Shown here: positions 1-6,783 of the stretch, one piece after another
Position numbering within the stretch: the first letter of the stretch is position 1
How the letters are laid out: the number at the start of each line of letters is the position of its first letter
Assembly: GCA_016187945.1 (NCBI GenBank)
Contig: JACPIT010000016.1
Span: 1 to 64,000 of the forward strand
DNA from: Opitutia bacterium
GTDB taxonomy: Bacteria; Verrucomicrobiota; Verrucomicrobiia; Opitutales; Opitutaceae
DNA: 64,000 nt
Reading direction: 5' to 3'
Translations under genes and position numbers: made by a program
Notes under the pieces: generated by a model
Seen by the model: the letters and a program-made list of their open reading frames with translations, nothing else
The model's database searches: none
Told to the model about the DNA's origin: nothing

Positions 1-7
1 CGACTTC

Positions 8-82
8 GGTCGGTTTTCGCTTGCTCTGCTCACGCACGGCTCACGCCGTGCTGCGCTCAACCGACCTCAGCTTAACGTTGGC
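8..82. repeat. Nested inverted repeat resembling an integron attC site, cut by the window edge
   Basis: GGTCGGTT at 8-15 pairs with AACCGACC at 59-66, and inside it GCACGGC (34-40) pairs with GCCGTGC (45-51) around a TCAC loop. The two sides of the fold carry unequal unpaired bases. Ten bases beyond the outer arm is AACGTTGGC (74-82), which resembles the GTTRRRY-type simple site of attC. The matching outer site would lie left of position 1 and is not visible. Cassette attachment sites have this build of nested arms with unequal spacers, but the core does not match the consensus exactly, so the assignment is tentative. An ordinary REP-like hairpin or a terminator is the alternative. Confidence 0.35.
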
Positions 83-147
83 GCTCACGCGCCGGAACCA
101 TGCGCTGGAACCTTCGCCAGGGCCAGGGCGCCGGATCGGGGGCGATC

Positions 148-178
148 CATAAAGGACATTCCCACAATGTCCTTTATG
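148..178. repeat. Perfect 13-bp inverted repeat with 5-base loop
   Basis: CATAAAGGACATT (148-160) is the exact reverse complement of AATGTCCTTTATG (166-178), separated by CCCAC. It lies 158 bases upstream of the gene at 336. The arms are A+T-richer than their surroundings. A perfect dyad this long could be an operator, a terminator stem or a relic of a mobile-element end. It has no following T run on either strand, which argues against a simple intrinsic terminator. Confidence 0.5.
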
Positions 179-335
179 CTTTCCCCATCGCCTCACGGCA
201 ACCGCTCACGCGAACCACCGGCATGGACGACACTTCCATTTTGCGCCTTGCGCGCTCACGCGGCGCTCGCGAACCTTCCCTCACGGGCCGCAAAATACAT
301 GCGCGCGGGACACAATCTCGCGCGGAAAGGCGATC

Positions 336-1361
336 ATGAACCGGTATAAGCGTTCGCACGCGGCCAGCTTCACTACGAGGCACTCGATCCTCGTCCTTGC
401 CCTCATCGTCTGCGGCCACGACCTCGTCGCCCAGACGATCTACGTCGCAGACCACAATCTGCCTCCGGCCGGAACGAGCGGCGTCGTGTCCGTCGCGACG
501 GCCACAGGAACACCGTCCACCGTCACGGCCAACGACTATCTCGGAAGCGACCTCTTCGGCCTCGCATACGAGTCATCGACGACGCTCATCGCCGTGAAAT
601 CAGGTCTTTCCAACGACGCCAATCTCGTCCGGATCGACATCGCGACGGGCACGCAGACCCTCCTTGCGACCGGCGGATCGCTCGGGAAAGCGATATTCCC
701 CGCCATCGCTCCCGACGGAACGATCTACGTCACCAACGATGGCGCAGGCGGTCCGGGCGGCGTCACGAGATACACCTCATCCGGCGGAGTCATCTCTTTC
801 GCCACCGGCGGACAAGCGATGGGCATCGTCTACGACCCCTTCAACGGCTCCGTCTACTTCACCGGCCTCACGGTGAACGCCGGCAATCCCGGGCTCGCAC
901 GCCTCAACCTCACCGACGGGACGTGGACCGCTCTCGCGACCGCCGCTACGTTCATTCAGCCGTTTCAGATCGCCGTGGACATAAACGGCGACCTCCTCAT
1001 CGCCGACCCCGGCACGTCCGCCACCGGTGACGCGCGTATCTTCCGCTACAACGTCGCGACAGACACCGTGAGCGTCCTCGCCACGGGCAACAACTTGAGG
1101 GCGACCTACGTCGATACGTCGGGCGTGATCTACGCCGGCGACTACGGCGACAACTCCACGGCAGGGCTCGCGCACCTCTACACCGTGGATCGATCCACCG
1201 GAGCCCTCACCTCCTTCGTCGTCGCGGGTCAGGATTTCGCGAACCTGACGGCCATAACGGGAGTGACTCCGATTCCCGAGCCGGCCCAGGTCGGCATCGG
1301 AGTCGGCATCGTCGCTCTCGCAGCCGTCGTTTTGTCGCGGCGCTTTTCTCGTCAGTCCTAA
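336..1361 (+). CDS. Secreted beta-propeller-like protein with PEP-CTERM sorting signal
   Basis: This 341-residue protein starts with a signal peptide (hydrophobic core about residues 18-28, cleavage near VAQ). Its body has repeated short strands of the form VRID, TLLATGG, GTIYVTND and GVIYAGDYGD, as in SMP-30/NHL-like propellers. The C-terminus is a textbook PEP-CTERM tripartite signal: PEP at 314-316, a hydrophobic helix at about 319-333 and an arginine cluster (SRRFSR) at the end. Such proteins are processed by exosortase and exported to the cell surface or matrix. No ligand can be inferred. A purine-rich GGAAAGG lies 8 bases before the ATG. The next gene follows after 17 bases on the same strand, so the two may be cotranscribed. 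Confidence 0.8.
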   Translation: MNRYKRSHAASFTTRHSILVLALIVCGHDLVAQTIYVADHNLPPAGTSGVVSVATATGTPSTVTANDYLGSDLFGLAYESSTTLIAVKSGLSNDANLVRIDIATGTQTLLATGGSLGKAIFPAIAPDGTIYVTNDGAGGPGGVTRYTSSGGVISFATGGQAMGIVYDPFNGSVYFTGLTVNAGNPGLARLNLTDGTWTALATAATFIQPFQIAVDINGDLLIADPGTSATGDARIFRYNVATDTVSVLATGNNLRATYVDTSGVIYAGDYGDNSTAGLAHLYTVDRSTGALTSFVVAGQDFANLTAITGVTPIPEPAQVGIGVGIVALAAVVLSRRFSRQS

Positions 1362-1378
1362 CCCCAAACGCTATCCAC

Positions 1379-1813
1379 ATGAAACGGTTCATCCTGTTCC
1401 TCGCCCTCTGCGCGTTCCTCTGCGTCGGCCTCGACGCCAAGCCCGTCCACGTCAAGGGATACACCAAGAAAGACGGCACATACGTCGCCCCTCACGTCCG
1501 GTCGTCGCCAAACAAGACGAAAAGCGACAACTACTCCACCCGCGGGAACGTCAACCCATATACAGGCAAGGAAGGCACCACGCCCGTTGACGACGGCGTG
1601 AAGGAGCCCGCCAAATCGCAGTCGGCGACGGAAAGCGGGACAGACCGGAACGGCAGCGCGAACGCCACGAAGCAGACGACGGTCGAGAAGACGTATTGGC
1701 TCACTACGAAATCCGGCGTCCGCCACAACTCCAAGTGCCGCTACTATCAGAATTCGCACGGCTCACCGTGCACAAAGGACGAAGGCCGCGCCTGCAAAAT
1801 CTGCGGAGGCTGA
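1379..1813 (+). CDS. Small secreted protein with Cys-rich C-terminal motif
   Basis: A 144-residue protein with an N-terminal signal peptide (about residues 1-20, MKRFILFLALCAFLCVGLDA). Next comes a segment built around KGYTKKDGTYVAPHVRSSPN, a short motif recurrent in small secreted bacterial proteins and phage-related proteins. After a low-complexity Ser/Thr/Asn-rich linker (about 60-105), the C-terminal 40 residues contain HNSKCRYY, a second Cys, and a closing CKICGG. These four Cys with nearby His suggest a small zinc-binding or disulfide-stabilised module, in a pattern also seen in some nuclease-associated proteins. The function is unknown. It lies three bases before the next gene, so the two are probably one transcriptional unit. 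Confidence 0.75.
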   Translation: MKRFILFLALCAFLCVGLDAKPVHVKGYTKKDGTYVAPHVRSSPNKTKSDNYSTRGNVNPYTGKEGTTPVDDGVKEPAKSQSATESGTDRNGSANATKQTTVEKTYWLTTKSGVRHNSKCRYYQNSHGSPCTKDEGRACKICGG

Positions 1814-1816
1814 CCG

Positions 1817-2170
1817 ATGAAAGAAATCATCATGCGGTCGGTCCTGAGCGCCGTCGGCCTCACTCTCTGCACCATCACGCTTTTCGCCCTCGCCGATGCC
1901 GGCAGCGCGCCACCGCGCAAGCGAGCGCCCGGCGCGGCGTTCTTCTCCGACATACCCGAGGTCTGGCCCGCACATGTCCGGCTCCGGGTCGAAACGTCCG
2001 TGAAGCTCTACGAGAAAGGCATCGAGGTCGGCGCAGCCACGTTCAACCCGGGCACGAAGCTCAAGCTTCTCAAAGTGAACCCCGACCAGACGCTCGACGT
2101 GTCCATCGCCGGATTCACCTGCCGCGTCGATCACGCCGCCACCGATTTCCTCGAATCGCTCCGAGACTGA
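1817..2170 (+). CDS. Hypothetical secreted protein, SH3-like C-terminal region
   Basis: A 117-residue protein with a signal peptide (hydrophobic core about residues 8-26, ending near ADAG). The mature part, with VRLRVETSVKLYEKGIEVG followed by GTKLKLLKVN and LDVSIAG, alternates short strands and turns much like an SH3-type barrel, but I do not recognise a named family. It follows the previous gene by three bases. It ends convergently with the minus-strand operon whose last stop codon is at 2221, leaving 50 bases between the two. Nothing in the sequence fixes its role. Confidence 0.65.
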   Translation: MKEIIMRSVLSAVGLTLCTITLFALADAGSAPPRKRAPGAAFFSDIPEVWPAHVRLRVETSVKLYEKGIEVGAATFNPGTKLKLLKVNPDQTLDVSIAGFTCRVDHAATDFLESLRD

Positions 2171-2220
2171 CGAAAACCGCCGGCCGCGCCGCGTCGTCAA
2201 ACGAACCGTCGAGTTAGCCG

Positions 2221-2790
2221 CTATCCCATAGCTTCGATCATCTGCGTCAAAACGTCGTCGAGTATCTGCCTTCTATCGAGCGACGTGAGCGACGCCCCTA
2301 AGTATCGGCACATGCCGCTCACTTCGGCGACCGTATTCATGGCTTTCCACACGCCGTCGAGCCATGCATCCCGCGGTTCGCTCGGCGGAAGCGGGATGGG
2401 AACCTTCGCCGAGGCGACCGCAACCAATTGCACCATCTTTTCCTTCGCAGCCTCGATCCTGCGATCTGCGTCGGCGATTTGTCCCCGAAGGGCCCCATTG
2501 GTTTCCTCTACTGCCTTGAATGCCACGAACGTCGCGTTCTTTCGAGACGACCGGCTGTGTCCACCCGGCGGTGAAGGCGCCACCCCGGCGAGGGCCGCAA
2601 GAATCTTGCCGCGCTCGACCGCGACCGCGGCAGCAGCAGGATTTCGCAATTGCGTGTATACGCGCTCGACCTCAATGAGCCAATTGACCGCCGAGGGGAT
2701 GACCGTGGGATCGTTCCGCTGCATCTCGTTTACGAGCGGCCCCACCTTCATCGTCAACTCGACGAAACGTTCTCGGGAATACAGGAGCAT
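2221..2790 (-). CDS. Hypothetical protein, last gene of the DUF2589 operon
   Basis: A predicted helical, soluble protein of 189 residues if the ATG at 2790 is used. A TTG at 2865 would give 214 residues and a 62-base overlap with the upstream gene. I chose 2790 because it is the first ATG and starts 13 bases after the upstream stop. The protein has no signal peptide or membrane segment. It contains stretches such as RERFVELTMKVGPLVNEMQ and RIEAAKEKMVQLVAVASAK that look like long amphipathic helices. The family is not recognised. It is the distal member of a run of eight minus-strand genes (7893 down to 2221). Confidence 0.7.
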   Translation of the reverse strand: MLLYSRERFVELTMKVGPLVNEMQRNDPTVIPSAVNWLIEVERVYTQLRNPAAAAVAVERGKILAALAGVAPSPPGGHSRSSRKNATFVAFKAVEETNGALRGQIADADRRIEAAKEKMVQLVAVASAKVPIPLPPSEPRDAWLDGVWKAMNTVAEVSGMCRYLGASLTSLDRRQILDDVLTQMIEAMG

Positions 2791-2803
2791 CGCAGCTATC
2801 GGT

Positions 2804-3493
2804 TCATTCAGGCGTAAGCTTCGAGGTCGGCGTCCCGCCTGCACTGGTGCCGGCGCTCCACTCAAGCCCCTCCTCCCGCAAGGTGATTTTGAGCCGAACG
2901 ACGTTCGCCGCCCCAGCTCGGTCTTTCACTGAATTCGTATCGAACGACGCGCGAATGCTCGGCGGTCTTCCGATTTTTTTAAGCGCGATGTCAGCCGCCC
3001 TGGCGCGAACGGCCGTCACGACCGCCGCGATCTCCGGTCGCTGCATTCCCCGCAAGACACCTTGCGGGATCGTGCGGGCGAACGCGCTGTCGACCGCCCG
3101 AACGACCGCTTCGCGCGTCGCGCCGATTGTAGCTGCCGACGTCTGGACCTTTCCCAACTCGGTGCGTAGCTCGGCCGCGAATTGGTCCCGCGCCTGTTGG
3201 GGTATCTCCACTTTTTCGCGACCCGTTGCGTCCGCGAAGGCCGCCGTGATTCCCTTGTGAATATCTGCCGGCTCGGTCAATTCGTTCGGAGTTCCAGGAT
3301 CGTCGGAATCGATGACGATGGGCAAATCGATGACCATCTCCGGCACTCTGATGCGCGGCAGGCTCATGCCCTCAAGCAGTGGGTGTTCCTTGTATAGCTC
3401 GGCGATCTTTGCCGTCTCAAGATCGGCCGCTCTCCGCGCGTGAGCGAGGCTTGAGAGGATCGTTCCGAGCAATGCTGAAAGGTCTGAGGCCAT
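2804..3493 (-). CDS. DUF2589-operon partner protein
   Basis: A 229-residue soluble protein. Its N-terminus, with SALLGTILSSLAHARRAADLE, an acidic helix, then GMSLPRIRVPEMVIDLP, matches my recollection of a conserved small-protein type that repeatedly sits next to DUF2589 genes. The middle (about 75-170) is helical, and the C-terminus is strand-rich and Gly/Thr-rich. No catalytic motif is visible. It starts with ATG 85 bases after the DUF2589 stop. A strong hairpin (3534-3561) lies between the two, and the next gene follows closely. The pairing with DUF2589 suggests that the two act together, but the activity is unknown. Confidence 0.75.
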   Translation of the reverse strand: MASDLSALLGTILSSLAHARRAADLETAKIAELYKEHPLLEGMSLPRIRVPEMVIDLPIVIDSDDPGTPNELTEPADIHKGITAAFADATGREKVEIPQQARDQFAAELRTELGKVQTSAATIGATREAVVRAVDSAFARTIPQGVLRGMQRPEIAAVVTAVRARAADIALKKIGRPPSIRASFDTNSVKDRAGAANVVRLKITLREEGLEWSAGTSAGGTPTSKLTPE

Positions 3494-3533
3494 GATCTTT
3501 CGTATCCGATGCAGCGCACCCGCCGAGCAAAGC

Positions 3534-3561
3534 GGGGGAAACGGCCGAAGCCGCCTCCCCC
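3534..3561 (-). terminator. G/C-rich hairpin inside the DUF2589 operon
   Basis: GGGGGA at 3534-3539 pairs with TCCCCC at 3556-3561, and an inner GGC/GCC stem closes around CGAA. TTTT follows the stem on the plus strand. The operon runs on the minus strand, so here it is more likely an intercistronic mRNA-processing or partial-attenuation hairpin than the end of a transcript. It separates DUF2589 (stop at 3579) from its partner (start at 3493). Confidence 0.4.
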
Positions 3562-3578
3562 TTTTCAGTCAAGCGACG

Positions 3579-4166
3579 TTACGCAGCGACCGGAACCTCC
3601 TTGATTGAGTTTTCGAGAATGCTCAGGAGACGTTCGGTCCCCGCGGGCAGTTCGTCCTGAACCGCACGCACATGGACCGCCATCGAGTAGGTCCGCTCGA
3701 TCTTTTCGCTCGAGGCGGTGCTCTTCTTGAACGAGTAGCTCACCTTGAGCGAAACCGACACTGGTCCCCAGCCGGCTTTCCCGCCCAGCTCGGCGTTGAG
3801 ACCGTGCTGCGTCGAAGAGGACGACTCATTCACGCTCGTGATCTTCGCGTTGAAATCGACAGTCGTCTCCTCGACCCGGATGAATGGGATCGGAAGCATG
3901 GTGAGGAACGGAACGGTGAGCTTGTAGTCTCTGGGAACGACGGTGACGACGCCGTTCGCGTCTTTCTGCTCCACCGGCTTGGAATACGTGAACGAGACCA
4001 TCGTCGGTCCGGTGATCGCTCCAGCAGCGTCGTGATCGAAGCCGACCGCCTTGATGAAATCGACGGCCGCGATTGATGATTGTGTCTGAGCCTTGATGAC
4101 TGCGATCAAAGGACCGCCGATCATCGACTCGAAGTTTAGCGAACCAAGTTCGTCGCCGAGTGCCAT
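3579..4166 (-). CDS. DUF2589 family protein
   Basis: A 195-residue protein that I recognise as DUF2589 (Pfam PF11655). Supporting features are the N-terminal LNFESMIGGPLIAVIKAQ, the central VPFLTMLPIPFIRVEE followed by VDFNAKITSV, and the C-terminal TYSMAVHVRAVQDELPAG. It is full length. There is no signal peptide or membrane helix. The middle is strand-rich, and the first 40 residues form an amphipathic, nearly hydrophobic helix that could touch a membrane. The biochemical role of DUF2589 is not established. Its neighbours here are envelope proteins (lipoprotein, two membrane proteins, secreted nuclease), which suggests an envelope-linked role by context only. The spacing to the upstream gene (169 bases) leaves room for an internal promoter. 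Confidence 0.88.
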   Translation of the reverse strand: MALGDELGSLNFESMIGGPLIAVIKAQTQSSIAAVDFIKAVGFDHDAAGAITGPTMVSFTYSKPVEQKDANGVVTVVPRDYKLTVPFLTMLPIPFIRVEETTVDFNAKITSVNESSSSTQHGLNAELGGKAGWGPVSVSLKVSYSFKKSTASSEKIERTYSMAVHVRAVQDELPAGTERLLSILENSIKEVPVAA

Positions 4167-4335
4167 ATAAGTAGGTTAGTTGAAAGTTTTTGTTTCGTGG
4201 AACGCCTCTGCGTGTTAGCCGCGCTAAGAGCGGAAGCGGTGTGTGTTCGATTTTCGGCAATTGATAGTTACAGGGTGCCGCACCTCCTCAAGAATCCGCT
4301 GGTTGTGAAATCTTTAGGGCCGACGCTCCCCATCC

Positions 4336-4884
4336 CTAGCCCTTCACAATCTGGCTGTGAAGTCGCGTGAGCTGATCGATCTTCAGTTGAACCTGATTGA
4401 GCTGCGGCCGAGCCTCGACTGCGGACGCGGGCGTTTCGCTCGCAGGCTTGCGACCCGATGCAGGCTTTGAAAGGTATTCCGCCTTTTTCCCCAGAATTGG
4501 CCCCGTAAGCTCCTCTTTGAGTTTCTCGATCGCCAGCGTGTCGGAGATTGTCCCGGGCGCACTTTTGTTCGCGACGATAAACTTGCTGAGTTGCGCTTGC
4601 ACATCGGAGAGCGATTTCGCTAGCCGCTCCTTCTCCGTTTCGAGTGCGGCTTTTTCTGCGCCGAGCTTTTCCCTGTCATGCTCGCTCTCCGCAAGCGCGG
4701 CGGTAAGCGTCTCCTTTGCATCGAAAATCAGCTCTTTTGCGGCATTCGTCTGAAACTCCAAGTCTGCATATTTCAACGTGAAGCTGCCCGACCTATACGT
4801 GATCGTGATGAAGCCAATTGTGAGGAGAACGATCGAGAGGCTCAGCGCGTGCCAAAACGTCTTCGGTATGTGTTCGAGGTTCAT
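4336..4884 (-). CDS. Single-pass membrane protein with long coiled coil
   Basis: A 182-residue protein with one N-terminal membrane segment (about residues 13-31, ALSLSIVLLTIGFITITY). A heptad-rich coiled coil follows at about residues 45-100, with repeats of the type KETLTAALAESEHDREKLGAEK. The C-terminal tail includes a second helical segment (LKIDQLTRLHSQIVKG). No enzyme motif is seen. The topology suggests an anchor with the coiled coil on one side of the inner membrane. It sits 33 bases after the 133-residue gene and 169 bases before DUF2589 in the same operon, so it is a candidate scaffold for the other products. Confidence 0.75.
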   Translation of the reverse strand: MNLEHIPKTFWHALSLSIVLLTIGFITITYRSGSFTLKYADLEFQTNAAKELIFDAKETLTAALAESEHDREKLGAEKAALETEKERLAKSLSDVQAQLSKFIVANKSAPGTISDTLAIEKLKEELTGPILGKKAEYLSKPASGRKPASETPASAVEARPQLNQVQLKIDQLTRLHSQIVKG

Positions 4885-4917
4885 GTATGCGTGGGTTGGG
4901 ATAGCGAATGCACGTGC

Positions 4918-5319
4918 TCATTTTTCCTCGGTTCCGAGCATCTTTTTGAGCGCCTTGAGTTGGTCGAATATCGCCTTCGGGTCTTTCGACACGATGGCCG
5001 CGGCGAACGAGAGCACGCCGCCGATGACGTTGATTCCCTTTTTCACCGCTTTGACCCTCTTCAGAAATTTCTCGGCGACGGCGACCGCGTCGGTGAGGTC
5101 TGAGACAGCGCCCTGAGCTTCGTCGAGCGTCAGGATGCCGGCGAGCGCACGCATCTTTCCGCCCGCCTCCATGAGCTCATATTCGCGATCAACGAGATTC
5201 TTCCGCGCGTCGGGAGACAGCGTTTCCCATTGGTCGTATCTGATTTTTGCTATCTCGACGGCGAAGCTCGTGAATGCCTCCGCGAGTGCCCGCGCCTCGT
5301 TTTTGTTGATGGTGCTCAT
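4918..5319 (-). CDS. Small helical protein with hydrophobic hairpin
   Basis: A 133-residue, mostly helical protein. After a charged N-terminal two-thirds it carries a Gly/Ala-rich hydrophobic stretch at about residues 96-111 (GINVIGGVLSFAAAIV), flanked by lysines, and ends in a Lys-rich tail. That stretch could insert into or lie on a membrane. I do not recognise the family. It is the fourth gene of the operon, 15 bases after the lipoprotein stop and 33 bases before the coiled-coil gene. A pore-forming or membrane-remodelling component is possible but unproven. Confidence 0.7.
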   Translation of the reverse strand: MSTINKNEARALAEAFTSFAVEIAKIRYDQWETLSPDARKNLVDREYELMEAGGKMRALAGILTLDEAQGAVSDLTDAVAVAEKFLKRVKAVKKGINVIGGVLSFAAAIVSKDPKAIFDQLKALKKMLGTEEK

Positions 5320-5334
5320 ATTCTATTTCCCTCC

Positions 5335-6171
5335 TTACTTGAACTGCGCTTGCAGTTCTTTGAGTTCGCTCTGGTAGCCTTTCAATTGCGCCACCAGTTC
5401 CTTCGCCGTGAAATCGTTCGCGTGCGTCGCGAGTTTCGCGTGCCCCTCGGCGATCTTCTTGAGCGCAGTCGCAAACGCGGCGGCGGACTTCTTCTTGGCT
5501 TCGATTTGTGCGTCGTGCTCGCGAAGCGTGAAATGTGCGAGTCGCGACAGGCCTGGATTTTTCGCTGCATCGGCATCGCGCAGGAGTGTTCCGGATGCCA
5601 TGCTCTCCGCGTCAAGCGACGGCATGTAGTCGCGCTCGATCGTCTCGGCGAGGGCTGCCGTGAGCTTCTGCACTGCCCCATCGCAACGCTTGACCGTTTC
5701 TGCGAGGAGCTTCTGTCGGGCCGCGTCCGTGGCAAGCTTCGCCACGAGATTAAGCGCCGCCGAAAATAGATCGGCATCGGTCTTTTCGAGCACGCCGGCT
5801 TTTGTGGCAGCCGCCGCGGCGTCTGTGATGTTCTTTTTGTAGTCGACGACGCCATCGTCAGCGACTGCGGCGAGTGCCCCCATGTATTTCACAAGCACAG
5901 CTTGGCTCTCCTCGAATCGCTTCCTATGCTCCTTGTATGGTCCGAGCGCGTCATCTGGTTCCTCGCGTCCGTAGAGGGCTTGGCGGCGAACGTTCGTGCC
6001 AACGAGATCGGCAGGAATTGCCGAATACGCGCTCAGCATCTTCGCTTCTCCGGCAAAATCACGCACTGCGGCAAGATTGACGCAACCGGCGACGAACGCG
6101 GCGAACACGCCGCTCGAGAGGGCTAGCGCGAAGCGCGCGATCGCCAAGCCGTCCGTGTTTTTCGGTTTCAT
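5335..6171 (-). CDS. Lipoprotein, helical
   Basis: A 278-residue protein with an N-terminal signal ending in the lipobox FVAGC (Cys about residue 30), so it should be lipidated and held in a membrane. The mature part is almost entirely helical and Ala/Lys-rich, with a likely coiled coil near residues 90-260. It ends LKGYQSELKELQAQFK. No enzymatic signature is visible. It lies 9 bases after the membrane protein stop and 15 bases before the 133-residue gene. With its neighbours it suggests an assembly at the cell envelope. The family is not recognised. Confidence 0.8.
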   Translation of the reverse strand: MKPKNTDGLAIARFALALSSGVFAAFVAGCVNLAAVRDFAGEAKMLSAYSAIPADLVGTNVRRQALYGREEPDDALGPYKEHRKRFEESQAVLVKYMGALAAVADDGVVDYKKNITDAAAAATKAGVLEKTDADLFSAALNLVAKLATDAARQKLLAETVKRCDGAVQKLTAALAETIERDYMPSLDAESMASGTLLRDADAAKNPGLSRLAHFTLREHDAQIEAKKKSAAAFATALKKIAEGHAKLATHANDFTAKELVAQLKGYQSELKELQAQFK

Positions 6172-6180
6172 GGTGGGATA

Positions 6181-6771
6181 CTATTTTTCGTCTTTCTTGA
6201 ACCAAACATAGGTCACGGAGCTGATGCCCATGAGTCCAAATATTTGCGCGTCGTATTCCGGGAATTTTCCCTCTTTCACGACTTGGTGGATGAACACGAT
6301 GCCGAACACGAGCGTCCACAGAAACATCTGCACCCGATGCACGTTCATCCCCTCGTTATCGCTCATGATGTCCTTGAGGAAATCTTCGTGGATCGGCGGC
6401 GGAGCCGGATGATCGGCTGCGGGCGTCGGCGACTTCCCTTTCTCCGAATCTTTCTGGTTCGTCACCACTCCGGAGAGCGCAGTCGTCGCCGTGCTCAAGC
6501 CGAGCAGGATGAGCGCGGTGTTGTTGATGACGCCGACGAACTCCTCGTGCTTGAAGTAGAGGTAGAGGAAGCAGCCGACGATCACCGTGATCCAGAACGC
6601 GAGCTGCGATTTCGCCATGCTGTATGGCCGCTTGTTGAAGTCCGGTTCCTTCAGATCGGAATCGCGGAGGAGTTCGGTCTTTTTGCCGAGCCAGATGAAG
6701 CCTCCGACGAGAGCCACCTCGAAAAACACGAGAAGGCCCGTTCCCCAAGAGGTATCAATGAGCGCTTTCAT
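6181..6771 (-). CDS. Multi-pass membrane protein
   Basis: A 196-residue protein with four hydrophobic segments: about residues 10-28 (GLLVFFEVALVGGFIWLG), 55-72 (LAFWITVIVGCFLYLYF), 78-102 (VGVINNTALILLGLSTATT) and 148-165 (MFLWTLVFGIVFIHQVV), with a weaker fifth near 178-190. A Pro-rich loop lies between segments three and four. It is not a recognised transporter or channel family. The gene begins 12 bases after the nuclease stop codon, so the two are cotranscribed. In this operon it could be the inner-membrane core that the secreted nuclease and lipoprotein work with. Confidence 0.75.
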   Translation of the reverse strand: MKALIDTSWGTGLLVFFEVALVGGFIWLGKKTELLRDSDLKEPDFNKRPYSMAKSQLAFWITVIVGCFLYLYFKHEEFVGVINNTALILLGLSTATTALSGVVTNQKDSEKGKSPTPAADHPAPPPIHEDFLKDIMSDNEGMNVHRVQMFLWTLVFGIVFIHQVVKEGKFPEYDAQIFGLMGISSVTYVWFKKDEK

Positions 6772-6783
6772 GGATTCATCCTT

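Larger units (their letters stand above)
1..335. other. Island left part without a confident gene; attC-like fold and palindrome
   Basis: No convincing protein-coding frame lies before the gene starting at 336. The stretch holds two nested inverted repeats at 8-66 (described separately), a perfect 13-bp inverted repeat at 148-178, and several repeats of the word GCTCACGC. The short open frames here have no start context, no recognisable motif and overlap each other on both strands, so I do not call them. The stretch probably carries the promoter of the gene at 336, but I could not pick out a -35/-10 pair with any confidence. Confidence 0.5.

Noticed and set aside
100-455. Short frames on both strands in the left gap
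   Set aside because: They overlap one another and the start of the real gene at 336 and show no motif; composition is that of non-coding G/C-rich DNA.
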